From: Dehalococcoidia bacterium
GTDB taxonomy: Bacteria > Chloroflexota > Dehalococcoidia > SZUA-161
Length of the DNA: 14,204 bases
Direction: 5' to 3'
NCBI GenBank assembly: GCA_004376205.1
Contig: SOKG01000074.1
Span: 1 to 14,204 of the forward strand
The translations under genes and the position numbers were made by a program. Below, piece by piece: positions 1-7,079 of the stretch. The notes beneath the pieces were generated by a model. It did not search any database. It was not told where the DNA came from and saw only the letters and a list, made by a program, of their open reading frames with translations. Numbering within the stretch: the first letter of the stretch is position 1; each line of letters begins with the position of its first letter.

Positions 1-150
1 ATCCTGATGACGCTCATCGTTATCGGTGGGCTCACCTTCAGAACAAAGAGAAAACTGCCCATCGGGATGACCTGGTATTCCGCAGCCCTGATTGTGGCTT
101 ATCTTGCAGGGGCTTATATCCTTTTCACCACGGGAGTGCCGGCAGGGTAG
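1..150 (+). CDS. C-terminal fragment of a membrane protein, probably a sodium/calcium exchanger-type antiporter
   Basis: The window opens inside a frame that reads without a stop from base 1 to a TAG at 148-150, giving the last 49 residues of a protein. Two hydrophobic stretches are visible: one at the start (LMTLIVIGGLTF) and one near the end (WYSAALIVAYLAGAYILFTT). A short basic loop (RTKRKLP) separates them. This matches the C-terminal end of a polytopic inner-membrane protein. The basic loop followed by a last helix with small residues and Tyr resembles the end of CaCA-family cation exchangers, but 49 residues do not prove the family. It converges on rimM, whose stop lies 96 bp away on the other strand. 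The coding nature is fairly sure; the family is a guess. Confidence 0.5.
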   Translation: MLMTLIVIGGLTFRTKRKLPIGMTWYSAALIVAYLAGAYILFTTGVPAG

Positions 151-210
151 AGAGCGGGTATTCGAAGTCGGGGATTTCGTGCTTCGGATGTGGTGCCTGA
201 CTACGGTTCG

Positions 211-231
211 CGCGACTATTTAGTGCGTTTT
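211..231 (+). terminator. Weak intrinsic terminator candidate between convergent genes
   Basis: CGC (211-213) and ACT (215-217) pair with AGT (222-224) and GCG (225-227) around an ATTT loop, with G214 bulged. A TTTT run follows at 228-231, then more T/A-rich sequence. This is a 6-bp stem with one bulge, so it is a weak hairpin. Its position 61 bp after the membrane-protein stop, with the T run on the plus strand, fits termination of that gene. It could also slow transcripts leaving rimM from the other side. Confidence 0.3.
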
Positions 232-246
232 ACTTATATAGAGAGA

Positions 247-768
247 TTATGGAGGACGCAACAAACCCTCGATGGCCTCAATAACCATCTCCTTCCGCTC
301 CAGGTCGATGGATTTGACTACGTCCTCGATAGCCGGGATCAGTATCTCGCCGCGCTCGCCCTCCACTATGTAGACGTCGTTACTGGCTGTGGTCATGATA
401 TCGGCGATTCGCCCCACGTGCTTGCCATCGGTGGTCAGTACCCTGAGCCCGATGAGCTGAAAGGGATAGTATTCATCCTCCGGCAGGGGGCGTATCTCGG
501 AACGGGGGATGGTGAGGTCGTGTCCTCTCAGCTTCTCAGCATCCTGGATGCTATCGATAGTGGCAAGTTTGACTAGAAGGTGTTGCTTGTGGGGGTGGCT
601 GTTTTCGATTTCCAGCGGCTGGCCGTCGAGACAGACCAGCTTTCCAGGCGCAAACCGTTCGGGGAAGTCGGTCACGACCTGGACCTTAACCTCCCCCCTT
701 GTTCCCCAGGGGGCGAGTATACGTCCCACAACTAAGAACTCGGGAGGAGCAGATTCCTTGCCCATCAC
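247..768 (-). CDS. rimM: Ribosome maturation factor RimM
   Basis: RimM binds ribosomal protein uS19 and helps process the 3' domain of 16S rRNA during assembly of the 30S subunit in the cytoplasm. The 173-residue length is normal. The N-terminal RimM barrel spans about residues 12-95 and has the family's opening motif GRILAPWGTRGEVKV. The C-terminal PRC-barrel spans about 100-172, with YYPFQLIGLRV at its start and LIPAIEDVVKSID plus EAIEGLL near its end. The frame opens with GTG at 768 followed directly by ATG at 765. The ATG is the likelier start, although the upstream AAGG is close and weak. It is the last gene of the rpsP-khpA-rimM group. The usual next gene, trmD, is absent, and a convergent membrane-protein gene lies there instead. 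The 77-bp gap to khpA contains a repeat-like sequence. Confidence 0.95.
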   Translation of the reverse strand: MMGKESAPPEFLVVGRILAPWGTRGEVKVQVVTDFPERFAPGKLVCLDGQPLEIENSHPHKQHLLVKLATIDSIQDAEKLRGHDLTIPRSEIRPLPEDEYYPFQLIGLRVLTTDGKHVGRIADIMTTASNDVYIVEGERGEILIPAIEDVVKSIDLERKEMVIEAIEGLLRPP

Positions 769-780
769 CCTTGCCGTTCC

Positions 781-840
781 GCTGAGCTTCGACCGAGCGT
801 TCGACCGAGCTCACGCTGAGGACTCAGGCCGAAGCCCAAG
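781..840. repeat. Short direct/inverted repeat element between khpA and rimM
   Basis: TTCGACCGAGC occurs twice in tandem with a 12-bp period, at 788-798 and 800-810. GCTTCG (786-791) is mirrored by CGAAGC (830-835), and AGCGT (796-800) by ACGCT (813-817), so the RNA can fold into a hairpin-like structure. It fills the only sizeable gap in the otherwise tight rpsP-khpA-rimM group. The composition resembles intergenic repeat families built on CTTCGAC...GAGCTCA units that are dispersed in many bacterial genomes. Only one copy is seen in this window, so dispersal is not shown here. Confidence 0.4.
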
Positions 841-845
841 CTGCC

Positions 846-1073
846 TCAGACTATTTCCAGCGTCGCACGAGTCCCTTTCCTAATCGCTGCTACCCGCAGC
901 AGGGTACGCATTGCCTTGGCGATTCTTCCCTCTTTGCCGATGACCTTTCCCGTATCTTCAGGCGCTACCTCGAGCTTGAGGACAATCCCATCTTCAGTGG
1001 CCTCCTCGGTTACCCTGACCTCCTCTGGTTTGTCCACTATAGATTTGGCGATATACTCGATAAGCTCTTTCAT
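846..1073 (-). CDS. khpA: KhpA, single KH-domain RNA-binding protein
   Basis: This 75-residue protein is almost entirely one type II KH domain. KhpA-family proteins (formerly YlqC) are cytoplasmic RNA-binding proteins, often working with KhpB/Jag, linked to post-transcriptional control and cell elongation in Gram-positive bacteria. The RNA-gripping GxxG loop is visible as GKEG in VIGKEGRIAKAMRTLL (about residues 44-59). The strand-forming region VRVTEEATEDGIVLKLEV precedes it. Length and motif are typical. The ATG at 1073 has a short purine-rich AGGA about 5 bases upstream. It starts 13 bp after the rpsP stop and precedes rimM, the classical gene order, so co-transcription is very likely. The symbol rests on family membership and context. 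Confidence 0.92.
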   Translation of the reverse strand: MKELIEYIAKSIVDKPEEVRVTEEATEDGIVLKLEVAPEDTGKVIGKEGRIAKAMRTLLRVAAIRKGTRATLEIV

Positions 1074-1086
1074 TTTATCCTACTCT

Positions 1087-1341
1087 TTAGCTTGTTAGTT
1101 TGTCGCTGATCCCAAGCTTACTCAGCAAGCTGGCAACGGTTTGAGTTGGCTGCGCTCCCTGCCGCAGCCACTTAAGAGCTTTATCCTCATGGATCACAAC
1201 GGTGGCCGGATCAGTTAGGGGATCATAGTGACCAATAATCTCGATGAAGGCGCCATCGCGAGGCGCTCGAGAATCGGCCACTACCACCCGATAAGACGGC
1301 TTCTTTTTCCTTCCCACCCTTTGCAGTCGAATCTTAACCAT
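1087..1341 (-). CDS. rpsP: 30S ribosomal protein bS16
   Basis: bS16 binds 16S rRNA early in small-subunit assembly. The 84-residue product starts with the family hallmark MVKIRLQRVGRKKKPSYRVV, followed by VADSRAPRDGAFIEIIGHYDP. Residues 50-76, including ALKWLRQGAQPT and TVASLLSKLG, complete the normal fold. The length is typical for bacteria. The ATG at 1341 has a strong Shine-Dalgarno sequence, AGGGGGAG, with 8 bases of spacing. The stop of the upstream acyl-CoA synthetase alpha gene lies 27 bp before the start, so the ribosome-binding site fills nearly the whole gap and leaves little room for a separate promoter. rpsP is therefore probably read, at least in part, from the metabolic operon upstream, which is an uncommon arrangement. 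Confidence 0.98.
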   Translation of the reverse strand: MVKIRLQRVGRKKKPSYRVVVADSRAPRDGAFIEIIGHYDPLTDPATVVIHEDKALKWLRQGAQPTQTVASLLSKLGISDKLTS

Positions 1342-1368
1342 TTTCCATACTCCCCCTTGAAGCTTCCA

Positions 1369-2817
1369 CTAGTTCTGAGATTGCTCATGTCGGAACTGGT
1401 AATAATCTGCGAGTCTCTTCAGAGTCTTCGCCGCCCGCTCGAAGTTGGGGAAGCTGGGTATGCCCCGTTCCACCAACTTGTCTCTGGTTTCCGACGCCAG
1501 GGCGGCGCTGTAGGCTGCCGTCACAATCAGCATGAAGGGCTTTTCGGATCTCTCGTTGAAATCTGAAACGGTGTCCAGTATGGGATCCGCCGTTTCGGGG
1601 TTTTGACTTAGTGGCCTGATTACAGGAAATAATTCGAGAACGACACAGTCTATGTTGGGGTCTTGATCCATGACATCCAGCATACTGGCCAAATTGGAGA
1701 CCCCGTTATCTGCCATGAGGAAGGTGCTGGATATATCGAAGGGATTTCGGTAGCTTCCACCGATGATATTGAAAAAGGTGGCTAGCCTCTGGTAGGAACT
1801 CTGGGTCAGAAGTGGCACCTTCAGCCCCGCCTTGGCGAAGGTATCGGTTACCACGACTGACTGCCCACCGCTCATGGCGATAAGGCCTACCCTGGTTCCG
1901 GTGGCGGGTTTGACGTAAACCAATGCCTTGACAGTATCTACCATTTCATCCAGGTTATCAACCTTTATCGCGCCGCATTGCTTTATGGCCGCCTGCCAGA
2001 CGATGCCTGACTCTGCCAGCACGCCCGTATGGGAAGCTGTGGCCCTGGCTCCCTCCTCGGTCTCTCCCCCCTTCCAGATAAGCACCGGCTTCCTGCTGGC
2101 GACCTCCCTGAGGGAGCGGAAAAACCTCCTGCCATCCTTCACCCCTTCAATGTACATGCCGATTATCTTGGTTTCCTCGTCTGCCCCAAGGTACTCCAGA
2201 AAGTCGGTGCTATCGAGGACTACAGCGTTGCCGTAGCTCACCGATTTGCTTATCTTGATGCCCTCGTGCTGTCCTACCAGGGTGAAAAGTGTGGCGTGAG
2301 TGCCGCTCTGGGCGATAAAGCCCACCGACCCGTCCTCGCCGTAATCCTGCGCCTCGGTATGACGCAGCCCGATTTTGGGGTTGTAAAGGCCGACGCAGTT
2401 GGGGCCGATGAGATTCAGGCTAGCTTTGCCGGCCAGATCAGCAATCACCCGCTGTAGCCTTATTCCTTCCTCTGTGTTGGTTTCGGCGAATCCTGAGGTG
2501 AAGAAACATACGCCACCGACCTTCTTCTGGATGCAGTCCTCGACGATTCTCGGCGCCACCGCTCGGGGCACGGAGGCGATAACATAATCTACCGGTCCCG
2601 GTATGTCCATGAGGGTCAGGTAGTTTTCCACCCCAAGTTCTGCTATCCCCGGAAGTTCATTGGGGTCGATCTGCACCGAATAGACCTTTCCTTTGAAAGG
2701 GATCAAACTCCTCAGCCACATGTAGCCTAGCGCCTGCTTATCGCCCACGACTGCGACTGAGCGGGGGTTAAATGCTCTATCCAGCTTCTCTAGCGTGGTC
2801 TCTGCAACCTTGCTCAT
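1369..2817 (-). CDS. ADP-forming acyl-CoA (acetyl-CoA) synthetase, alpha subunit
   Basis: Alpha subunits of NDP-forming acyl-CoA synthetases bind CoA and carry the phosphohistidine that forms and resolves an acyl phosphate. With the beta subunit they catalyse acyl-CoA + ADP + Pi = acid + CoA + ATP. The 482-residue protein has an N-terminal Rossmann CoA-binding domain (about 15-145: FNPRSVAVVG and LIGPNCVG). Two succinyl-CoA-ligase-like flavodoxin domains follow: GFIAQSG near 166-172, then EYLGADEETKIIGMYIEGV. The catalytic loop ATASHTGVLAES places the expected active-site His at 263. The last ~160 residues form the third domain, with the sequence NPFDIS. The ATG at 2817 overlaps the stop of the beta gene by 4 bases (ATGA), so the two are translationally coupled and probably form a complex. 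The acid substrate cannot be told from sequence. No ATP-grasp domain is fused to it. Confidence 0.9.
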   Translation of the reverse strand: MSKVAETTLEKLDRAFNPRSVAVVGDKQALGYMWLRSLIPFKGKVYSVQIDPNELPGIAELGVENYLTLMDIPGPVDYVIASVPRAVAPRIVEDCIQKKVGGVCFFTSGFAETNTEEGIRLQRVIADLAGKASLNLIGPNCVGLYNPKIGLRHTEAQDYGEDGSVGFIAQSGTHATLFTLVGQHEGIKISKSVSYGNAVVLDSTDFLEYLGADEETKIIGMYIEGVKDGRRFFRSLREVASRKPVLIWKGGETEEGARATASHTGVLAESGIVWQAAIKQCGAIKVDNLDEMVDTVKALVYVKPATGTRVGLIAMSGGQSVVVTDTFAKAGLKVPLLTQSSYQRLATFFNIIGGSYRNPFDISSTFLMADNGVSNLASMLDVMDQDPNIDCVVLELFPVIRPLSQNPETADPILDTVSDFNERSEKPFMLIVTAAYSAALASETRDKLVERGIPSFPNFERAAKTLKRLADYYQFRHEQSQN

Positions 2818-3569
2818 GCTTGGGATTCGAGTATCACCCTGGCGTCCACAGCCACTGCGCCATTGCTGTAGGCCAGGATGGGGTTGAGGTCCAGCTCCTT
2901 GATCTCCGGCGTCTTGTCCACGAAATCGGAAAGCTTCAGCAGCATATCTTCCAATACGGTGATATTGGCTGGTTCCTGTCCACGGTAGCCCTCGAGCAAG
3001 GGGTAGCCCTTTATCTCCCTGATCATCTGGCTGGCGTCCCTTCTGACCAGGGGGACAATCCTGAAGGCAACATCCTTGAGCACTTCGACAAATACTCCAC
3101 CAAGGCCAAACATCAGCACGGGTCCGAACTGGTCATCCTTGGACATGCCCATGATCACCTCGACGCCAGGCTTGGCCATTTCCTGCAGGGAAACCCCGTG
3201 GATTGCAGCCTCCGGGTTTGCTCTTTTTGCTGCTGCCATGATCTCGCCATAGGCCCTGCCCACCTGGGTAGCGTTTTCAAGTCCCAGCTTGACGCCGCCG
3301 GAGTCGCTCTTATGGATAATGTCGGGCGAGACTATCTTCAGCACTACCGGGAAGCCTGTCTCCTTGCTCATCGAGATGGCCTGGGCCTTGGTTTTGGCCA
3401 GAGTTGTTTCAATAACTGGTATGCCAGCTTCCGACACCAGTTGTTTTGACTCGACCTCGGTCAGGACGGTCCTACCGTTGCGCAGGGCATTGCTAATTAT
3501 CTTACTAGGCACTTTGGTCTCCTTAACTGCAAGGGATTTGCCATTGCTGCCCTTTGACGCTTCCAGCAT
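2814..3569 (-). CDS. ADP-forming acyl-CoA synthetase, beta subunit (ATP-grasp)
   Basis: This is the nucleotide-binding partner of the alpha subunit: it receives phosphate from the alpha His and passes it to ADP. The ATP-grasp fold covers almost the whole 251-residue protein. The conserved loop SPDIIHKSDSGGVKLG puts the second catalytic His at about residue 86. FGLGGVFVEVLKDVAFR and the metal/nucleotide end ELDLNPILAY near the C-terminus are also present. The ATG at 3569 has GGAG only one base upstream, which is too close for ideal initiation. A GTG at 3512 has GGAG at 6 bases and would give 232 residues, close to known free-standing beta subunits, so the first 19 residues are uncertain. It is the first gene after a good promoter and the only ATP-grasp subunit in the window, although three alpha-type proteins are present. 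Confidence 0.9.
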   Translation of the reverse strand: MLEASKGSNGKSLAVKETKVPSKIISNALRNGRTVLTEVESKQLVSEAGIPVIETTLAKTKAQAISMSKETGFPVVLKIVSPDIIHKSDSGGVKLGLENATQVGRAYGEIMAAAKRANPEAAIHGVSLQEMAKPGVEVIMGMSKDDQFGPVLMFGLGGVFVEVLKDVAFRIVPLVRRDASQMIREIKGYPLLEGYRGQEPANITVLEDMLLKLSDFVDKTPEIKELDLNPILAYSNGAVAVDARVILESQA

Positions 3570-3597
3570 TCTCCAGTTGCATGCGAAGCCGTAGGCT

Positions 3598-3626
3598 ATT
3601 CTAGCAGGTAAAACTGTGAAAGTAAA
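3598..3626 (-). promoter_or_regulatory. Sigma-70-type promoter for the acyl-CoA synthetase/rpsP operon
   Basis: On the minus strand TTTACT (plus 3621-3626) is followed after exactly 17 bases by TAGAAT (plus 3598-3603), a 5/6 match to the -10 box. TG one base ahead of it forms an extended -10 (TGCTAGAAT). Transcription would start near 3591, about 20 bases before the ATG of the beta subunit. It lies in the only large gap of the minus-strand gene series. It is therefore the best candidate for driving the beta and alpha subunits and, by read-through, rpsP, khpA and rimM. Confidence 0.6.
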
Positions 3627-3740
3627 CCAGGGTTGCTCGCCTGCGCCTTCTGGGGGCCTGTGGAGCCGGATAGGGTGTGGGCAATAGCGGGCGGGAACGA
3701 CTGTAAACAGGAAATCAAATAGAGGGAGAAATGGGGGAAC

Positions 3741-5108
3741 TCACTTTCGCCATGCCGCGAAAACTTGCGACATCCGCTGCCAGAGCGATGGGCGGAAGTG
3801 ACTTCTGTCAAACTCTGGCGATCGGTAGCGTTTCCATTTGGGAAGATTTCCTGAGTACAGACCCAATCTCACCGCCAGGAGCTGAGGACCTCCCAACAGT
3901 AGCATTCTGAGCATCCTCGGCCAAGAAAGAAGCGTTCTTATCAGGGGAAGCAGGGTGCTCATCGTCGTGGGCGGGCATCCTGCGATCCTGACGGCATGCT
4001 CATCATCTCTGTTTTTGCTGATGGCGCAGTTGCCGTAGAGGATTGTTCTCTGTCCGGTTCCTGCGTTCGCCTGTTCTCTCCCCCAGCAAATTCGGGTATC
4101 GCCGCAGTCCCGGTTGGGACTGGCTTTGGCGAATATCCCTAATGCGCAGATAAGGTTGCTGTAGCATCCAGAGCAGACACTATATCCTGGATTAGAAACT
4201 GAGAGGCCGGTTACGCCAAAGCTAAGCAACTCTTCCTCTGCGCTGGATATCCAGTCCAGCTTCTCCTTGTGGGGCTCTATGTCCTCCCCTACGATTTGAA
4301 TTGCGCTGATATCGATAGGTCTGTTACGGAGCTCAGCGTATTCCCTCAAGTAGCCAACCTGCGAAGGCTCGAATCCCATAATCGTGGCTCCCACGCAGTC
4401 ACAGGCGAATGCGTCCTGACTGGCTATCATGAGGTCTTTACGGTGAGCCAGGCCCATAAGGGTATCCGCCCCCCCCTCCAGCATGTAGATGCCATCGATT
4501 ATCGTCAGATCGCATTCTAAGAGTTGATTCAGAAGGCATATCAGGTGCTCCAATCCCTTCTGGTGAAAGCGTTTTCTGGAGGGAATGTCGAGGCAGCCTT
4601 TGAGATTCTTGAAGCCCAGGGAGACCTTCACCTGAGGATGAGTTTTCAGCACCGGCACATTGATCAGGAAGTCGGCGTCCAGTGCGATCCTGGAAACGCC
4701 GATCTTGACCTCTCCTAGCTGTCTCCTCTCAAAGGGCCCTTCATTGAGATCGAACAGCTTGGCGCCGTATCTTCTGGCTACCCTGTCAATACCCGTATAC
4801 TTGTACCCTCTTCTGGTATTGGACCCCACCCCCTCGGCGACGGTACCTTCACCGATGGAGACATCCTTGCACCCGTGCTCCGCCAGCAGCCGCAGGATGC
4901 CCTCCAGCATTTTCGAGGTGGTTACCATACCATAGGGCGGGATCAGTGCCCATCCGGAGTAGGTGATGTTGGGTTTTATCAGTACTCTGTCGTTCCTGTC
5001 GAGCTTACCGAAGCCGCCGCACAGTTCGATAGCGCGGCTAATAGAGTCAAGGGACCCGTCGAATCTTACTACTGATACTGTCAATGGCCGCTCCGGTCTT
5101 CTAGTCAT
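3741..5108 (-). CDS. DUF362 domain protein with Cys-rich C-terminal region
   Basis: DUF362 proteins are widespread in anaerobes and are often tied to iron-sulfur proteins; their reaction is unknown. The 455-residue product has the family core at about residues 10-300: RVLIKPNITY (41-50), DADFLINVPVLKTH (144-157) and SLGFKNLKGCLD (163-174). After this come Cys 312, 315, 321, 335 and 341 (starting CSGCYSNLIC), then GNCAISKN (Cys361) and AGCPPT (Cys378), a set that could hold an iron-sulfur cluster or zinc. Metal binding is inferred from Cys spacing only. The last ~75 residues are hydrophobic then basic (LLPLIRTLLSWPRMLRMLLLGG) and could lie against the membrane. The ATG at 5108 begins two bases after the stop of the upstream synthetase gene, indicating coupling; no clear Shine-Dalgarno sequence is seen. 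It may deliver electrons or process an intermediate for the acyl-CoA genes around it. Confidence 0.8.
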   Translation of the reverse strand: MTRRPERPLTVSVVRFDGSLDSISRAIELCGGFGKLDRNDRVLIKPNITYSGWALIPPYGMVTTSKMLEGILRLLAEHGCKDVSIGEGTVAEGVGSNTRRGYKYTGIDRVARRYGAKLFDLNEGPFERRQLGEVKIGVSRIALDADFLINVPVLKTHPQVKVSLGFKNLKGCLDIPSRKRFHQKGLEHLICLLNQLLECDLTIIDGIYMLEGGADTLMGLAHRKDLMIASQDAFACDCVGATIMGFEPSQVGYLREYAELRNRPIDISAIQIVGEDIEPHKEKLDWISSAEEELLSFGVTGLSVSNPGYSVCSGCYSNLICALGIFAKASPNRDCGDTRICWGREQANAGTGQRTILYGNCAISKNRDDEHAVRIAGCPPTTMSTLLPLIRTLLSWPRMLRMLLLGGPQLLAVRLGLYSGNLPKWKRYRSPEFDRSHFRPSLWQRMSQVFAAWRK

Positions 5109-5110
5109 AG

Positions 5111-6517
5111 CTAAGGCTGGACAGATCTCAGGAATTCGCTATATTCCGTGAGCTTGGCCAGGGCGTAAGCCGCTCTCCTCGGTTCGGGATACACTGGGAC
5201 GTTGCTATCAGCGAGGAACCTGAGTTCACCTCTGGGCCACCCCTGCGGCGTGGCGCCGCAAATCACTGTTGGCTTGCCCCCTTCTGCTATTTCGCTGAGC
5301 AGGATGTCAGCAACCTTCCTGTCCCTGGCATCATCATCGCCCGGGGGGCCGGTGAAAGCAGTGAGGAGCATATCGATGTTGGGGTCTTTGGCGACGATTC
5401 TAATCGCCTCCTTTACATAATACTCTGGGGCAAGAGCTCCCACTAGACCCAAGTCGACCGGGTTGTTTACACTGGTCCCCAGGTGTTCTACAACGCCAGC
5501 TAGTTGCTTTCGTGTTTCGGCTGTGAACTGGGGTATTTCCAGCCCCAGCTGGCTGCAGGCATCGGTGCCGGTAACAGCGAGACCCCCTGGCGTGGTGATA
5601 ATGCCCACCCTCCTTCCCTTGGGCCGGGGAAGGTAGTTGAGAGCAAGCAGGGCATCCATCATCTGCTCGAAGCTGTCGACAGAGATGATGCCCGTCTGGC
5701 TGCAGAGCGCTCTCCAGACGGCAGTGGAAACCGCCAGGGTGCCAGTGTGTGAGGCAGATGCTTTTATCCCGGCATCGGTATGGCCGCCTTTCATTACGAT
5801 GATCGGCTTGCTCAGCGATATCTCGCGTGCAACCTGCAACAACCTGTGGCCATCCCTGATTCCCTCAAGATAAGCTACAATTATCTTGGTCTCGGGGTCC
5901 TGCCCCAGATACTCCAGGAAGTCCACGCAGGTGAGGTCACTATCGCTTCCGCAACTGACACCCTTGCTGGGCCTGAGTCCTGTGGCAGCGACAGACATTA
6001 GCAGGTAGTAGAACAGGAAGCCGCTATGCGAGATCACCCCCACAGGGCCGCTCTCTTTGGGGAGAATGAACTGCGGGATTAACTTGGCTGAGGGGTTGTA
6101 GGTGCCCACGCAATTTGGCCCAATGACTCTGGTGCCTCCTTCTCGGGCAATTCTGACGATCTCCTCTTCGAGTGCTCTGCCCTCTGGCCCCATTTCACTG
6201 AACCCGGAGGCATAGAGTACGATGCCCTTCGTTCGCTTTTGGGCGCATTCTCTTGCTATCTCGGGTACGGCCTCGCGGGGAACGGTCAATATGGCTAAGT
6301 CCACCTCCCCCGGGATATCCTTAATGCTGGGATATACCTTTACACCTAGAAGCTCTCCTCCCTTGGGGTTCACGGGGTAGACCTTGGGGAAACCCGCATC
6401 GAGGAGGCTCTGGAGGAACATATATCCCACATTGGTCGCTGTGCTGGAGATTCCCACCAGCGCCACCGACCTGGGGTAGAATAGGGGTGCAAGCTGGCGC
6501 GTAATGTTTTGGTTCAT
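5111..6517 (-). CDS. Orphan acyl-CoA synthetase alpha-type protein (CoA-binding, NDP-forming family)
   Basis: The 468-residue protein has the same three-domain plan as the alpha subunit at 1369-2817. It has a CoA-binding Rossmann domain (FYPRSVALVGISS, then VIGPNCVGTYNP), succinyl-CoA-ligase-like domains (EYLGQDPETKIIVAYLEGI), and the catalytic loop SASHTGTLAVS with His at 257. The third domain includes NNPVDLG and ends EYSEFLR. No beta subunit is fused or adjacent, so it is an orphan that must borrow one, possibly the product of 2814-3569, or do a different job. The usual SQSG turn before the second domain reads SHSG (His164), unlike both paralogues in the window. The ATG at 6517 lies 3 bp after the SnoaL-like gene stop and the DUF362 gene starts 2 bp after this one, so the three form one translational unit. 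Confidence 0.85.
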   Translation of the reverse strand: MNQNITRQLAPLFYPRSVALVGISSTATNVGYMFLQSLLDAGFPKVYPVNPKGGELLGVKVYPSIKDIPGEVDLAILTVPREAVPEIARECAQKRTKGIVLYASGFSEMGPEGRALEEEIVRIAREGGTRVIGPNCVGTYNPSAKLIPQFILPKESGPVGVISHSGFLFYYLLMSVAATGLRPSKGVSCGSDSDLTCVDFLEYLGQDPETKIIVAYLEGIRDGHRLLQVAREISLSKPIIVMKGGHTDAGIKASASHTGTLAVSTAVWRALCSQTGIISVDSFEQMMDALLALNYLPRPKGRRVGIITTPGGLAVTGTDACSQLGLEIPQFTAETRKQLAGVVEHLGTSVNNPVDLGLVGALAPEYYVKEAIRIVAKDPNIDMLLTAFTGPPGDDDARDRKVADILLSEIAEGGKPTVICGATPQGWPRGELRFLADSNVPVYPEPRRAAYALAKLTEYSEFLRSVQP

Positions 6518-6520
6518 CTA

Positions 6521-7045
6521 TTATCTCTCAGCCCCGGCTTCCTGCCTGCGGTTTAAGTGAACCTCGAATCTCGTGATCTTCCAAACTCCGTCCCTCTTGC
6601 CGAATTGGTAAAAGTGCATGCCTTCAGAGAGGGCCCGTTCCTCGGATGCTTTGCCTGTCTCCGGGTTGACGGGGTAGCCGTAGTGCATATAGTAGTCCTG
6701 CCCCGTCGCGGTATCGCCGGCAACATCCACCATGATGTTTGTCAGGGCGCTGAATTTCCTCTCCTCCCTGGTAAATATTGCCGTCTCGCTGAACTCTTGC
6801 AGTGCTTTCTTGCCCCTGATATCGATATCGTATTGTGGCACAACATAGTGTATATCGTCGCTCCAAATGCTGAGCCAGAGCTCCCTGTCGCCGGAATCCA
6901 TGGCCCATGCCATGGTCTTCGGCAGATTCTCGACTTCAATTCTATCGGGAAGCTTCATCAGTGCGTCAACCTTAGCCTCCAGCCCTTTGATATCAGTCCC
7001 AAGCGACTTCACCATGCGTTCCAACGTTGATTTCAAGTCTTCCAT
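6521..7045 (-). CDS. SnoaL/NTF2-like fold protein
   Basis: The 174-residue protein begins with a charged, probably coiled-coil helix (about 1-35, with Leu and Lys/Glu repeats). A SnoaL-like or ring-hydroxylase-beta-like alpha+beta barrel follows. The supporting sequence is a helix with MAWAMDSGDRELWLSIWSDD, then HYVVPQYDIDIRGKKALQEF, a middle strand region SALTNIMVDVAGDTATGQDY, and the closing strands FYQFGKRDGVWKITRFEVHL. This cone-shaped fold serves isomerases, dehydratases, hydroxylase subunits and pure binding proteins, so the reaction is open. The ATG at 7045 has a strong AAGGAG at 6 bases and is the first gene of the minus-strand arm, with a promoter candidate about 35 bases upstream. 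Being led by this gene, the operon probably acts on a small hydrophobic or cyclic acid, which is inference only. Confidence 0.75.
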   Translation of the reverse strand: MEDLKSTLERMVKSLGTDIKGLEAKVDALMKLPDRIEVENLPKTMAWAMDSGDRELWLSIWSDDIHYVVPQYDIDIRGKKALQEFSETAIFTREERKFSALTNIMVDVAGDTATGQDYYMHYGYPVNPETGKASEERALSEGMHFYQFGKRDGVWKITRFEVHLNRRQEAGAER

Positions 7046-7079
7046 CCCTGGCTCCTTCTTGGGTAATCACTATGCCCAT

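Noticed and set aside
190..576. Plus-strand open frame of 128 codons
   Set aside because: It is antisense to rimM, and no motif or ribosome-binding site supports it.
2772..3449. Plus-strand open frame of 225 codons
   Set aside because: It is antisense to the ATP-grasp beta subunit, which has clear catalytic motifs.
3596..3811. Minus-strand 71-codon frame after the DUF362 gene
   Set aside because: It overlaps the DUF362 3' end in another frame and covers the promoter at 3598-3626; its composition is not protein-like.
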